From Yponomeuta sedellus (Eukaryota > Arthropoda > Insecta > Lepidoptera > Yponomeutidae): a stretch of 64,000 nt of DNA. Below are positions 22,801 through 31,331 of the stretch, piece by piece. Made by a program: the position numbers and the translations under genes. Under the pieces are notes generated by a model. That model was not told the DNA's origin and did not search any database. It was given only the letters and a program-made list of their open reading frames with translations. Each line of letters opens with the position of its first letter. The first letter of the stretch is position 1. Where the stretch lies: NCBI GenBank assembly GCA_934045075.1, contig OW203747.1, positions 6,220,357-6,284,356 on the forward strand, given 5' to 3'.

Positions 22801-23348
22801 TCGTACTTTTTGAAACCACTCACTCAAAAAGTCCTTTAGAAATAATGGATGCTGATAATTTAGAAGAAAAGCTTTATGGAGATAATTGTAAAAAAAATAA
22901 ATTAAAGAACGTCGATAAAGAAAATGAAACTAGAAGGTCTACATTGAGAAAAGGTAATCCTTTCGATGGGAAAAAAGTTGTAGAACTACCAAGTTCTAAT
23001 GCAACTACCGCAGAAAATGAAACAAAAGCAAATGCATCACGAACCTTAGAAAACGAACTACATAACATAATTAAAGTTGAAGTAAGTGAGGGTGACAATT
23101 CGCGTATAAACCAAACTATTACTAAAAAAGGTGCTTCAGAAAACCCTCTAGTCCTTGAGACTGCATTGGAAACCGAGGACTCTTCGCTATCTGCTAAAGC
23201 GTCACAGGCAGTCGACGACGGTCAAATCAAATGGGATGAGTATTCAATCCAGAGTCCGAAACATTATGATACGAATGTGCAAAGGACACCGCAAGATTTT
23301 ACGCACAGCTCTTCTACGCCTCGACTTACTAATTCTGCACCAAATTAG
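8668..23348 (+). CDS. Large secreted low-complexity protein (4 exons)
   Basis: Exons are 8668-8715, 9346-9369, 9570-10067 and 20721-23348. All introns are phase 0 with good GT-AG sites, totalling 3198 nt or 1065 residues. Exon 1 encodes MRWWIFFGCVVASVFG, a clear signal peptide, so the product should enter the secretory pathway. The mature part is rich in N, K, S, D and E and poor in cysteine, with predicted amphipathic helices but no family I know. Several Lys-Arg sites (REKR-AV, IKR-SAPP, KSKR-SVDF, LKR-FLD) resemble proprotein convertase targets. That could mean a processed precursor, but KR pairs are also common in such a Lys-rich protein. The last intron is 10.65 kb. I cannot exclude further small exons inside it, but the flanking phases already match. 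A possible poly(A) signal lies at 23744. Confidence 0.82.
8755..9080 (-). repeat. Truncated tRNA-derived SINE, family C, in intron 1
   Basis: Matches the copies at 42447-42712 and 58632-58874 (cttagcctcatagttgggcc, gatgttttccttcaccgtcag, ending ctacaccg..ccgctaccaccgct). It appears partly duplicated internally and has lost most of the tRNA-like B-box segment. Confidence 0.65.
9346..9369 (+). CDS. Microexon of 24 nt
   Basis: Bounded by an acceptor (cttcaaacag) and the strong donor gtaagt. It encodes RPAAVNNE, the expected start of the mature protein just after the signal peptide. Phase 0 on both sides, so it could be skipped without a frameshift. Confidence 0.7.
9570..10067 (+). CDS. Exon 3 of the large secreted protein
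   Basis: 166 codons in phase 0, from acceptor caattgcag to donor gtaagt. Charged helix-prone sequence (LKDLDPGLLRIMSRELHKLL) with a Glu/Asn/Ser-rich middle. A MITE inserted 37 bp downstream of the donor. Confidence 0.85.
10261..11546. mobile_element. Inner MITE of the same family, itself carrying a foldback
   Basis: Inverted relative to the outer copy. Flanked by CAG at 10258-10260 and 11547-11549. Its own sequence is interrupted between gagcattgagtag (ends 10329) and tagtgagtatgag (starts 11308) by a foldback of about 980 bp. Confidence 0.85.
10330..11307. mobile_element. Long foldback element, arms over 400 bp
   Basis: The left arm, to about 10775, is the near-exact reverse complement of the right arm from about 10860. 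The loop is about 85 bp. Ends are rich in the submotif gggtaaatacccg. TAG lies at both junctions (10327-10329 and 11308-11310), suggesting a 3-bp target duplication. Antiparallel ORFs in both arms are by-products of the symmetry. Confidence 0.85.
12155..12352 (+). repeat. SINE family A fragment
   Basis: Shares long blocks with 44947-45305, such as ccaagtccgggttggtggag-like and ggcttaacgactgccattac. It is truncated at its 3' end. Confidence 0.75.
12353..13139. other. Intron sequence, nothing recognised
   Basis: Only a short tandem duplication of a cctttagctcctccttatta unit near 12560-12605. No coding signal. Confidence 0.35.
13140..13640 (-). repeat. Interspersed element also present at 44050-44700
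   Basis: Reverse complement of 44050-44700 over its length (shared blocks ataagtctcgcggatgtacc and cgaagggacttttat). The copy here lacks the piggyBac-like insertion found in the other one, so it serves as the empty-site reference. Confidence 0.8.
13641..14760. other. Intron with AT microsatellite and a LINE-like tail
   Basis: A TA-rich microsatellite spans about 13755-13910. At 13940-14065 the text resembles the 3' end of a non-LTR element (gcggttgactggtagaaaatgc ... gtgcaataaagtattaata), also seen at 24560-24645. Confidence 0.4.
14761..14952. mobile_element. Foldback MITE, GGGTCTGTTTCACAATCT ends
   Basis: Arms of about 78 bp (14761-14840 and 14875-14952) are nearly perfect inverted repeats around a 35-bp loop. 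AATA flanks both sides, a possible target duplication. Confidence 0.75.
15105..15415 (+). repeat. Interspersed repeat, family F
   Basis: Shares gcgaaagtttgtgtgtatgtttgtta-type start and the block gggttttactgcgggaa... with copies at 31735-32085 and 60010-60545. Non-coding. Confidence 0.6.
15735..15950 (+). repeat. Interspersed repeat, family G
   Basis: About 210 bp shared with 56462-56675 (agccctataaagggcaccct, ggtggtgaatgctcatgcat, caagaagtgcgc). No coding frame is conserved between the copies. Confidence 0.75.
16565..16802. repeat. (GTAT)n microsatellite, about 60 copies
   Basis: An uninterrupted tetranucleotide array of about 238 bp. Open frames on both strands here are artefacts of the repeat. 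Confidence 0.98.
17700..18740. repeat. GGCCGAAGGCCGAG-rich degenerate repeats with a 158-bp tandem unit
   Basis: The motif gaggccgaaggccgag and variants recur many times from 17740 to 18340. From 18275 a unit of 158 bp (starting cctcacgaaacgtgc) is repeated: 18275-18432, a shortened copy 18433-18577, and 18578-18735. Unusually GC-rich for this window. No coding frame. Confidence 0.85.
18866..19310. repeat. Near-perfect long inverted repeat, arms about 210 bp
   Basis: The left arm ends at 19082 (gggacccatta) and the right arm begins at 19094 (taatgggtccc), with an 11-nt loop. Outer ends are A-rich and T-rich (aaaataaaagaacccgactg). I see essentially no mismatches by eye. Confidence 0.92.
19311..20720 (+). 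other. End of the long intron
   Basis: Mixed sequence with a ggttccgtacccgtgtgtccgtcc-type dispersed repeat near 19875-19925. No exon-like segment with matching phase was found before the acceptor at 20720. Confidence 0.35.
20721..23348 (+). CDS. Terminal exon of the large secreted protein
   Basis: 876 codons (875 residues plus stop), phase 0 acceptor after ctattttcag. Asn/Lys/Ser-rich low complexity. The first residues (HGDHFNLGFDREKR) continue directly from exon 3. Confidence 0.88.
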   Translation, partial: HGDHFNLGFDREKRAVTNADYSQDASCIKYNDNLDIMWKSLAKIIGNGQRVPNKEHLHNIAKLIKGYLEQENVRQIDNSLANQNADEIFKTIVKPLLLEILKLIKRSAPPENLVDEILLSLRPFILNPANQACRNENLQSLIKSFVSIYQEYETNTENCHYLIKIPKPYSFGSQSRLETKPPNFGKLIGREGSESIEVGKDVLTSYKTQKQEENENLGIQDVYDLLRSYRNNDTDVDNTISDKASDVDMTQKISTLLTNSQTDKSKRSVDFLQTETDDNFLQYCKSYALKRFLDSIASTVQSYIENADCSFKKNIPNKFQGNTDRNKDKENVKDQSDAINGISKNINDILALIQYSPGEEQKKLAPFKSENEYLTDRIKNMETLLQSKKHFKRPDKIPGSLDDKTLYNDENKLSPDLIKLLDTVYKPNNGVPFKYPKDSLVTSLNHKNYMPLINQQGTGFKLKGNFDKTSNGASLLDFHDKYDGSSLNDQQQLEDFMSNYKELANSSKLNPNNISGANSNQQSKSSNSYNYQFKKKSKNTVENEENFSQSELHTLFNRILDEGFPEKQAKRSQTPEAYQLNSGITSAPESKLFASEFNRLRDAQLMDVLSKLSAVPSIELPTTTDGDSDKNVEMTYLVRQPQVFLYQPQVIVKQRLKYEQFLKNVNNILNSKTISSKNRVQLQKVVKLNGNKDFVLFETTHSKSPLEIMDADNLEEKLYGDNCKKNKLKNVDKENETRRSTLRKGNPFDGKKVVELPSSNATTAENETKANASRTLENELHNIIKVEVSEGDNSRINQTITKKGASENPLVLETALETEDSSLSAKASQAVDDGQIKWDEYSIQSPKHYDTNVQRTPQDFTHSSSTPRLTNSAPN

Positions 23349-23549
23349 TAAGCCCATTTTCTGAAAGTCAGGTACGAAACTAGAAACTTTTCACTATTGC
23401 CTTAATCTTCTAGTTGCTTAGATTCAGGACGTAAGCGCGTGGATATGTACTTTCACAAAGACTACCTACTATTAGTCAATTGCACTAGCGTATACGGTGT
23501 TGATTTATTTACAATAACAATAATTATACTATTTTTATTTTTAATGCAC

Positions 23550-23740
23550 TAACCCGCGCTAAGGAACAAATTTAAAAACCTATTTAGAGGCTAAAAATTT
23601 CACCCATGCCGGGATTCGAACCCGCAACCTCTGGCTATCCGTGCCAGAGGTTGGGTCGTCTGGCACGGATAGCCAGAGGTTGCGGGTTCGAATCCCGGCA
23701 TGGGTGAAATTTTTAGCCTCTAAATAGGTTTTTAAATAAC
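23550..23740. repeat. Foldback tRNA-derived SINE
   Basis: Same arrangement as at 124-305: minus arm (aatgcactaacccg..ctatccgtgcc), short spacer, plus arm. The tail of the plus arm runs into AATAAA at 23744, which may serve as the poly(A) signal of the upstream gene. Confidence 0.85.
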
Positions 23741-23749
23741 AATAATAAA

Positions 23750-24976
23750 AACTTTATTCATAGTAACATGATTGAATTTACATTAATTTTCCACTGAGTT
23801 TCCACGATATTAGTTGCAATATTTTTATACAGAGCGTGACTCACATCGATACAAAATTCAATTGAGGTCTATTCGCTTTAGGGATCATCCATTATCACAT
23901 GAGACTCGAAAAGCAGGGAGCGGTACCGAAAAAAATCACCCAGTCACAAAAAGTTATTACATCCACCCTCCAGTTTTTTTTTTCATTGGACGCACGATTT
24001 TTGGACCTATTTTATTTATTTAACATGTTTATCTACACTTTTATTATGTTATGCCTGTCAATAACAAGCTGCTACCTTAACGTCTGTCTAAGGCACAGAA
24101 CATAAAAAAAGAGTAGAAGTAGCGACATGACACATTAGTACGAAAACCAGTGTAACCAAACCGATACACATAAACCAAACGCACACTACGAATGCCAAGC
24201 TGCCATTGGTAAATAAAGTCAATGCCGAAAAGGTGTACATCATAAAAGTTTCAAGTAAAATATGCACCTTTTCGTAATGTTAACAATGATCAAAGTCAAA
24301 TGCCAACGATGAAATTAAGGTTGACATTTTGTAGTAACACTACTCTACACTAGATGGAACTATCACCGCGTTGGACCGAAAAGAACTTTTACCTAGTAAG
24401 ACATAAAGTTCAAAATTGAAAAACAAGTACATTCTCAGTTTGGGATGGGACAATGCGAGTTCTAGTTTGTCGATAGGGGGAACGTATCGACAAATTATAC
24501 AAACAGTTTTAACACATTAACGGCCGAATACGAATACAGGTACTCAGTATTTTTAGCTATTTCTTTTTTGCCTGCGGGTTGACTGGTCGAAAATGCATCT
24601 TTTTTACATTATATTTTGTGCAATAAAGAATTAATACTAATAGGGTGGATAGATGCTCAAATAACACAATGTGGTAGATAGTATTTTCTAATGTGGTAAA
24701 ATTCATAATATTTTTAAATGTTCCCTTATTAAAACTAGCTTTAAACCGCTGCTGCACCGGCGCTAGAAATTATAACACGGGAAATATTATTCAACGACTC
24801 AATTCAGATCTTTGTCTATCTGTGCGCAATGTTTCTTAAGTAATACTAATTAACGATTGTACTAATATAATTTAATTTATACGCAAGAGTCTAACCTGGA
24901 AGTGAAGCACATTTTTTCTGGTATTGCTGCATCACATAAGTGCCACCTTCCACCTTTTTTAGTTATTATGAAGTGT
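23750..24976. other. Intergenic, LINE-like tail at 24560-24645
   Basis: No supported gene. The gcgggttgactggtcgaaaatgc...tgcaataaagaattaat segment matches the tail seen at 13940-14065. Confidence 0.35.
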
Positions 24977-25219
24977 TCATGAAAATGCTCTGAATATATT
25001 GTGCTCATCTTCGTTGCGAACCAATTTAGCCTTCTTATCGCTGCCTTCCATTTTAATTTCGTATCCGGTTTCCTTAGGAAAACTAAACGAAAACTCACTT
25101 CCCAATTTTTTTGATTCCGAGAGTGTTGTTTTATCATTGCCTCGGTTTGCTGCTGTCAAAGGGGTTGAAGTATTAAGGGTAAATAGCAGAATAATAAAAA
25201 ACCATAAAACAAATAACAT
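24977..25219 (-). CDS. Possible small secreted protein, 80 aa
   Basis: An ATG-initiated minus-strand frame with a strongly hydrophobic start (MLFVLWFFIILLFTLN) followed by small polar residues (STPLTAANRG) that would suit signal cleavage, then a charged tail. A non-ATG extension is possible. I see no known domain, no cysteines beyond the leader, and no clear minus-strand poly(A) signal close by. It could be a chance ORF in AT-rich DNA; the hydrophobic leader is the only support. Confidence 0.3.
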   Translation of the reverse strand: MLFVLWFFIILLFTLNTSTPLTAANRGNDKTTLSESKKLGSEFSFSFPKETGYEIKMEGSDKKAKLVRNEDEHNIFRAFS

Positions 25220-25616
25220 AACAAAACAAAAATCTGATGCTCGCCAAGAGAACAACCACTTGAACAGGTAAACAATATCATAAGTAATCTACTTAGTGTT
25301 TTGAACTGAAATAACAAAAACCATATGAGTCGTTTTGGATAACCTCACTTTACATCTCAGTTGGAACATTTAAAAATGTAAGATTAAAATTACTTTGATA
25401 GTTTCTTAAATATTTCAGTCCCTGATAAACTGGTGAAGAAAAACTATATCGTGATCTAGCTGTGCTCATGTCTTGTATGTGCTCATGTCATGTCTTGTAT
25501 GAAAAGTAATGTATGAGCTCCAATGACAGTTTTCACACACACAACGACCAGCCGGCGACCGGAGCTAATACATTACTACTTTACCCGGCCCGGCGACCGG
25601 ACGGAGACCGGGTGCA

Positions 25617-25624
25617 TATAAAAA
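25617..25624 (+). promoter_or_regulatory. TATA-box-like site in a GC-rich patch
   Basis: TATAAAAA sits directly after a patch of ccggcgacc and cggagaccggg repeats, which is unusual in this AT-rich spacer. I found no convincing gene downstream, so it may be fortuitous. Confidence 0.15.
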
Positions 25625-27406
25625 GGCACTTAGGAAGAAGGTATAAAATAACAATAATTATTTTACCTACTTAGACGAATTGGAATTTACAATACCTAAG
25701 TACCGTTTAGTATGAGTGTTGTATGACTACTAAGTCATAGACAATTAATTATCGATAGATTTTTATCATGTGTGCCCCCATCCGTAATTGAGTAGAATTA
25801 AAATTTTGACAGAAATTTCTAGAGAATGTACACTTTCTTCGATGAAAATTTAACTTTACTAACCAGTAAATAAAGGTGGTTTCACTTTGTCATTTTCGGA
25901 TTGGTTTCCGTGTTCATGTCATTACAAATTTAATTAAAAATACAATGAAATACGTCTTACAGATGAAATGTTACGGCATGATCAGTATATTTTGGTCCCC
26001 AACTTTTATTTATGCTCTCTAACACATGGTAACAAGGCATTTCAATAAAGTTTTCACCATTTTTTCTTTACTAGAAGCGCACGGCAACTGAAGTCAACAA
26101 AACTGTCACCGACTACGCATAGGCAATACATTGCTAATATGAGGCACGCGGGCACCGCCTACTTACGACTTCTACTCTTTTTTTTATGTTCTGTGGTCTA
26201 AGGACATATTTATTTCGGTGCCTAACTTTGTCAGTTTTCAGAATTATATGTTATTTACAGAATTACATACCTACTGAACTTTTATTAAAAATAATTAAGA
26301 CAATTTGTAGCAAAAAATTTTGCATCTTTGAATTAGTCAAATTGTGGACTCAAGTCAATTTATTATTTTACAGGGAAGCCATCAAGGAAGCGACGAAACA
26401 AGAATATAGTAAAATGTAATACCTAGTACATTTAACAGAAAGTGACTTATTTATTCTTGAGGCGGGGCTTAGTAAGTCTTTAACCCGAGGTAAACACAAA
26501 ATTTTCATTACGAAACTAAGGAACATAAAAACAAAACTCTAGGTACAACTACAACTCGAAAAAACGTTTAGTTGGATTGTCGCTTTCCTGCCTATTTTTT
26601 TGTGACCGGTCATTATTCTTCGATTAGTATTATATAGGTAGCCATTATTTTTCATTTTCAGAATTGAAAAGTTGATAAATATTTTGCCCAAATCAATGTT
26701 GTAGTTGAAAATAAATTATAATAAAGTTATTAAAAAATATATTTATTGTGATTAATCAACTTGATGTTATTTAAATTTTACATTGCGCTGTAATTGATTG
26801 CCTGTGTAGAAAGATGGAACATGTTTCAACAGAAATGTGAAAGTAGCCCTAGTATTTTAATAATTTCGCAGCTGTCACTTGAAAACGAGTCTCCCTAGGA
26901 CTAAAAAGTATTACTTTCAACCTTCTTCTTGGGCAACTTCAGACCTACTTACCGAGTATGAGTGTTAATGTGCATTATTTATCATGTAAAAACCGTAAAA
27001 CCTAATTAGGTTCTAAGTAAGATCTTTGACATAGAAATTTTCTAAGCAGAATTTTCTATTTAGAAAATTTCTATCTAAGATCAAAAGATCTTCATCGCTG
27101 TACATAAGTACCTAGTTTTATTTTTTCACCGTGATCTTAAAAACTAGTTTGAAACAGGCAATAAGCAAAGCTCTTGAGAGGGTTAATAGGCCATCCTTAC
27201 GTCAGACATGGACAAAGAATATGAATAAAAAGTTTAATTCAGTCGCTGAACGTCGCGTGCGAATCTTTGTCTATTTCTCACTCGCGAGCAGCGTGCAAGA
27301 TAGGCTCAAACAGAGGCTGAAGTCAAACACATCTCAGATTAGGTAAAAGGCACTAGAAAGAGGAACCAGTCCGAAATTAGAACCTGATTAGGTTCTAAAC
27401 TGTACT
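25625..27406. other. Intergenic, mostly featureless
   Basis: At 26372-26419 an acceptor-like ttttacag precedes a short frame (EAIKEATKQEYSKM) with a stop and AATAAA-type signals nearby, possibly a terminal exon of an unseen transcript. A small hairpin lies at 27025-27095. Otherwise nothing. Confidence 0.3.
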
Positions 27407-27409
27407 TAA

Positions 27410-27780
27410 GGGCCCTCGCCCACGGCGACTTTTTGATGCTGTTGCGCGTTTACACTTAAGTGGCATTTGCAACGCGGTACAGAAGCGATGCCAACGCGCT
27501 ACTAACGAAAAAGCAGCACCAAAGACAACATGACTAATGTTGGCTCAACGGAGTCTTGCAATTATGGCGATCGCAGGTAGGATCGTAAAGCGATTGTGCC
27601 GTTACAGAATAGCTTTTCCATCGCGCCAGAAGCGCGACGATATAGCGTTTGCATCGCGACTGAATCGTGGTAACGTAGGCGAGGGCACTCAGCTAGCGAC
27701 CGCATCGCGTCAGTATCGATGCAAACGCGCGACAGCATCGCTACTACATCGCTGCAAAAAGTCGCAGTGGGCGAGGGCCC
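27410..27780. mobile_element. Harbinger-like MITE with TAA duplication
   Basis: Terminal inverted repeats GGGCCCTCGCCCAC..GCGACTTTTTG and their complement bound 371 bp. TAA lies at 27407-27409 and 27781-27783. A 3-bp TWA duplication is typical of PIF/Harbinger elements. The interior is rich in catcgc/gcgatg words. No transposase, so non-autonomous. Confidence 0.8.
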
Positions 27781-27989
27781 TAAGACCCAGGCGTAGAATT
27801 GCTTGGTACTGTTTTAACGATTAACGGATTTGAGGAATTTGAAGAAGTATTTGTTTGAATCGCTCGTAGCCCCTGCTGCCGAATTGCTCGAAGCCCCGGC
27901 TGCCCGAGAGATCTGAAACGATCACGAAGATTAAGCAACATATTAAGTGCCTTCAGTGCGTGGATGGGTGTCCGTCTATGACTAAAGCT

Positions 27990-28225
27990 ACTGGCATTTT
28001 CCGAGCGGTTCCGTGCTTCGCAAGGCACGTTAAGCAATAATTGGTGTTGGCTACCATCGATAGATGGCAGTCGTTAAGCGGCTTCAAAACTTTTGTTAAT
28101 AACCCATAGATTACAAGTAAGACCAGCCACAAGTCTTACAAGCCTCTACCAATCCGGACTTGGCTTTCGTGGTTGAGTAAGGCCTATACCTTCTTTAGCG
28201 AAGAGACCCGTGCCCCTCGGTGTGG
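27990..28225 (-). repeat. SINE family A, minus orientation
   Basis: Diverged reverse complement of the copy at 44947-45305 (gcaaggcacgttaagc, atggcagtcgttaagc, agagacccgtgcccc). Confidence 0.7.
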
Positions 28226-28873
28226 ACATTATGGGTTGACGATAAAGAGTATTTTTTGTGATAAAGTAAAAACAGATAATTATAAGGACGATGAAGAACA
28301 CACGCGCAGCATGACAAATCCAACAGGAAAACTCAACTATAAATCACATCTACTACATCTCCTAAGTAAGTAGGTACACAAGAAGTCAAGGATTGTTTGT
28401 AATTGTACTGCAGCCATATAGGTATCCGAAATGTTGGGAGAGTACGAACGCCGTGCGCGGTAGGTCATTCCAACAATTCGATGCTGCTATCTTGAAGCAA
28501 CCTACACCTAAGGGATTGTTTGGGTAGGTATGTATAAGGTTTAAGAAGCAATGTATTACCTACCTGCTCTGACGAACCAGCCTGGGTAATACGGGCATGA
28601 GTCACGCGTTAAGTACGTGGCGGCAATGTATGGCAGGTTAGCTTTCCATACAACTATGAAAGCGTAGAATGTTTAGGTACATAACGCTCATTTGCGACAA
28701 GAACGTGTTAACGCAAATATGTATCGCTATGGAATAATGATACAGTAGAATCCAGCGCATCGCGCTCTACTTGCTGCTAACACGCGATATTCTAACGCCA
28801 AAAATGACCGAGAAATGAGGGAAAAGGTCGGCAACTATCGGTTTAGCGCCATCTCATTCCACCCCTAAGTTTA

Positions 28874-29360
28874 ATGCAAGATCGGTTCACGTCAGTTGTC
28901 GCCGCTGGCTTGAGGAGGAAAGTGCTGCCCGATTGCGGCAAAAACGTAACAGCTCATGGTGTCACGGTTTTGATGAAAAGGTAAATACAGCTTTTTGTAT
29001 TTTTCGTGATTTATTTTTGCAGCTATAACGAGACATTTGTATGTGGGTCATTATTGTAGTAAAAATTGTAATAGCGTGCTATGGTTTACACAGAATTGTA
29101 CCGTTCTCGCTGAAATAAACAACGTTTTTTGTTGGTTAATTTAAGATGTTTCGTTACAGTTGATAATAAAAGTACAAAATGTTTTGTCTTAATGTTGGTT
29201 ATCTCAAGTTAACACATTTTTGATGAAAAATAATATTTTTTTACAACGAATAGCTTACAATGTTGCCCTATAAATGATAAAAACATTTTCTTATTAAAAT
29301 TTTATTTTTCAGATGGGATCACGGTCTAGGAAGAAGAATTCACGTAAATTAGAAAAATGA
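28874..29360 (+). other. Possible two-exon small transcript
   Basis: 28874-28980 ends in donor gtaaat, and 29313-29360 follows the acceptor tttatttttcag. Two frames stay open across the junction. One starts at ATG 28874 and gives about 48 residues. The other, without its own upstream ATG, ends in the basic MGSRSRKKNSRKLEK. The region 28830-28980 is more balanced in composition than its surroundings. I cannot tell which frame, if either, is translated. Confidence 0.22.
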
Positions 29361-29460
29361 TAAGATAATACCAATTCTCGAAATATAAATTAATTAAGCA
29401 ATCAATAAATTTTTTAGCATGTGACTCAGCACTGGTAGAACATGACATATAAAATTTCAT

Positions 29461-29625
29461 AACCTATTTAGAGGCTAAAAATTCCACCCATGCCGGGATT
29501 AGAACCCGCGACCTCTGGCTATCCATGCAAGAGGTCGCGGGTTCGAATCCCGGCATGGGTGGAATTTTTAGCCTCTAAATAGGTTTTTAAAATTGTCCTA
29601 AGCACGGGTTAGTGCATTAAAAACA
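29461..29625. repeat. Foldback tRNA-derived SINE
   Basis: Minus arm 29461-29525 and plus arm 29527-29625. The plus arm keeps the full tail (gcacgggttagtgcattaaa), followed downstream by a (TC)n run at 29694-29720. Confidence 0.85.
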
Positions 29626-29749
29626 ATATAATGATATAAAATTTAAAACGGGTATGATGTTTGATGATTTCGTGGTGTAAACAATAAAGTGTTCTCTCTC
29701 TCTCTCTCTCTCACTCTCTCTATGATGATAATGTTAGAAAATATATAGG

Positions 29750-30020
29750 TATCCGACTGCAGACGTACAGATGAGTACCGATGAAGAAATAACACCTGCT
29801 GAAAAAGAAAAACCATTGAATGAAGAAAATTAATCTCTAAATCAACTACCGCCTACAGACGTACAAAAGAGCACTAACGGAGAAACAACGCCTGCAAAAA
29901 AGACCACCAAAAGAAACCACCATCGCCTGCAGACGTCCAGATTAGCACAAATGAAGACTCTATACCTACAAGAAAACGAAAAAAACCACTGAATAAAGAA
30001 AAATTACTAAACCGTTAAGA
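29750..30020 (+). pseudogene. Decayed coding repeats, three degenerate units
   Basis: Three units of about 80-90 bp each begin with a form of ctgcagacgtacagatgagtac and continue with Lys/Glu/Pro-type codons. The first reads TADVQMSTDEEITPAEKEKP, the second TDVQKSTNGETTPAKK after a stop and shift, and the third is shifted again. This looks like a dead fragment of a repeat-containing protein gene. No intact relative is in the window. Confidence 0.45.
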
Positions 30021-31331
30021 CAGTCCTACGAATCAAAAGCATCACAAGAAACTGTCAACTTCAAATTCAAATTCAACAACTTCTACGTCAACTTTATGTG
30101 CGACTTTTATTAAGATTAGTTTCCTAATATTACGGAGATAAGCAGAGGCTTGTGATGTTTATGCTACATACGGCCTTCCTAAATATTTAATAACCTTATA
30201 ATTGCTAACGGTCGTATTAGAGTCTGGTTATAATTATTCCATTTTTTAAATGTGATTATTACTAGTATTTCAGCGAAAGTTACACAATAACTCCGCTAAA
30301 ATATCTTTCATTTTGTAAAACGAAATACGAAAATAAAGAGATTTCTACGACAGTAACGTGTCCTAATTAATATGTTCCATACAGTAAGATTACAGATTAT
30401 CAATAAAAACGTAATAATACGACATAACTTGTAAAGGTTTAGATTTTTATTAAAATTTTTTTTTAAGAAAACCGGTACATATCTGTTTGTTTGGCAATAC
30501 TGCAATTTTTTTACAAGAATAACGCAACAAGGAGGATCCTATTTTAAATAAATAATTATAATAAATTTAATAACTGACTTAAAGGTCTGAATGCAATTTG
30601 ATACCAAAAAAAGAAAACCTTAAAGTTGTGTTGTATTGAGCTGAATAGTCTAAACATAACAATTAAAAAGTAACAGGAATTTAAAACTTTCAAATGCGTT
30701 TTATCACAAATTGAGATTTTTACTTTGTCACGTTCTTGTGGCAAATGAGCGATAATTACTATAAACCCCATGAATTCGATAGAAAATAAACAATTCTCTG
30801 GCAACACTGTGGTTACTGTCAATTCACTTATTACTTTGTAATCTGTGGCTGAGTTGTTTTGTTTTTTTAATCTGATGGTGGGTGGTGTATTTTGTTGACA
30901 AAACTAATACCTACTACGACATATTTCGCTAAGTACTTTGGAATTTTAAGATTTCTTGGTGATTTCCTTCGATAAATCTTTAGAAAAAGAACCCAAGTAG
31001 CCTAGGTCTCTTAAAATATTGCTGAACCGAACGAACTCTGCTGGGAAACAACGATGACAAAATTGAGGTTAGAACACCCTATTTTTGGCTAAAATGCTCA
31101 AATTTGCCCATATAAGATAAAAGTACCTATTCTTTATAAAAATGTGCATAATTTGACTTGTCATAACTTGATTATGATACTTAGTTGTTTTTGCTTTTCA
31201 GAATTCCTGTACCTACATAGTTCAGATTTCATTAAGGTTTTACAAAGTCGCCAATACAACGAGTTATATAAAACTTTTACTGATTTAAAAACCTATTTAG
31301 AGGCTAATAATTTACTGATTTTACCTCCAAA
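30021..31331. other. AT-rich spacer before CRIPT
   Basis: No gene seen. A possible 5' UTR exon follows the acceptor-like tttgcttttcag at 31200. The segment aaaacctatttagaggctaa (31288-31307) just upstream of the CRIPT ATG is a scrap of SINE tail, so the CRIPT leader may contain SINE-derived sequence. Confidence 0.3.
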
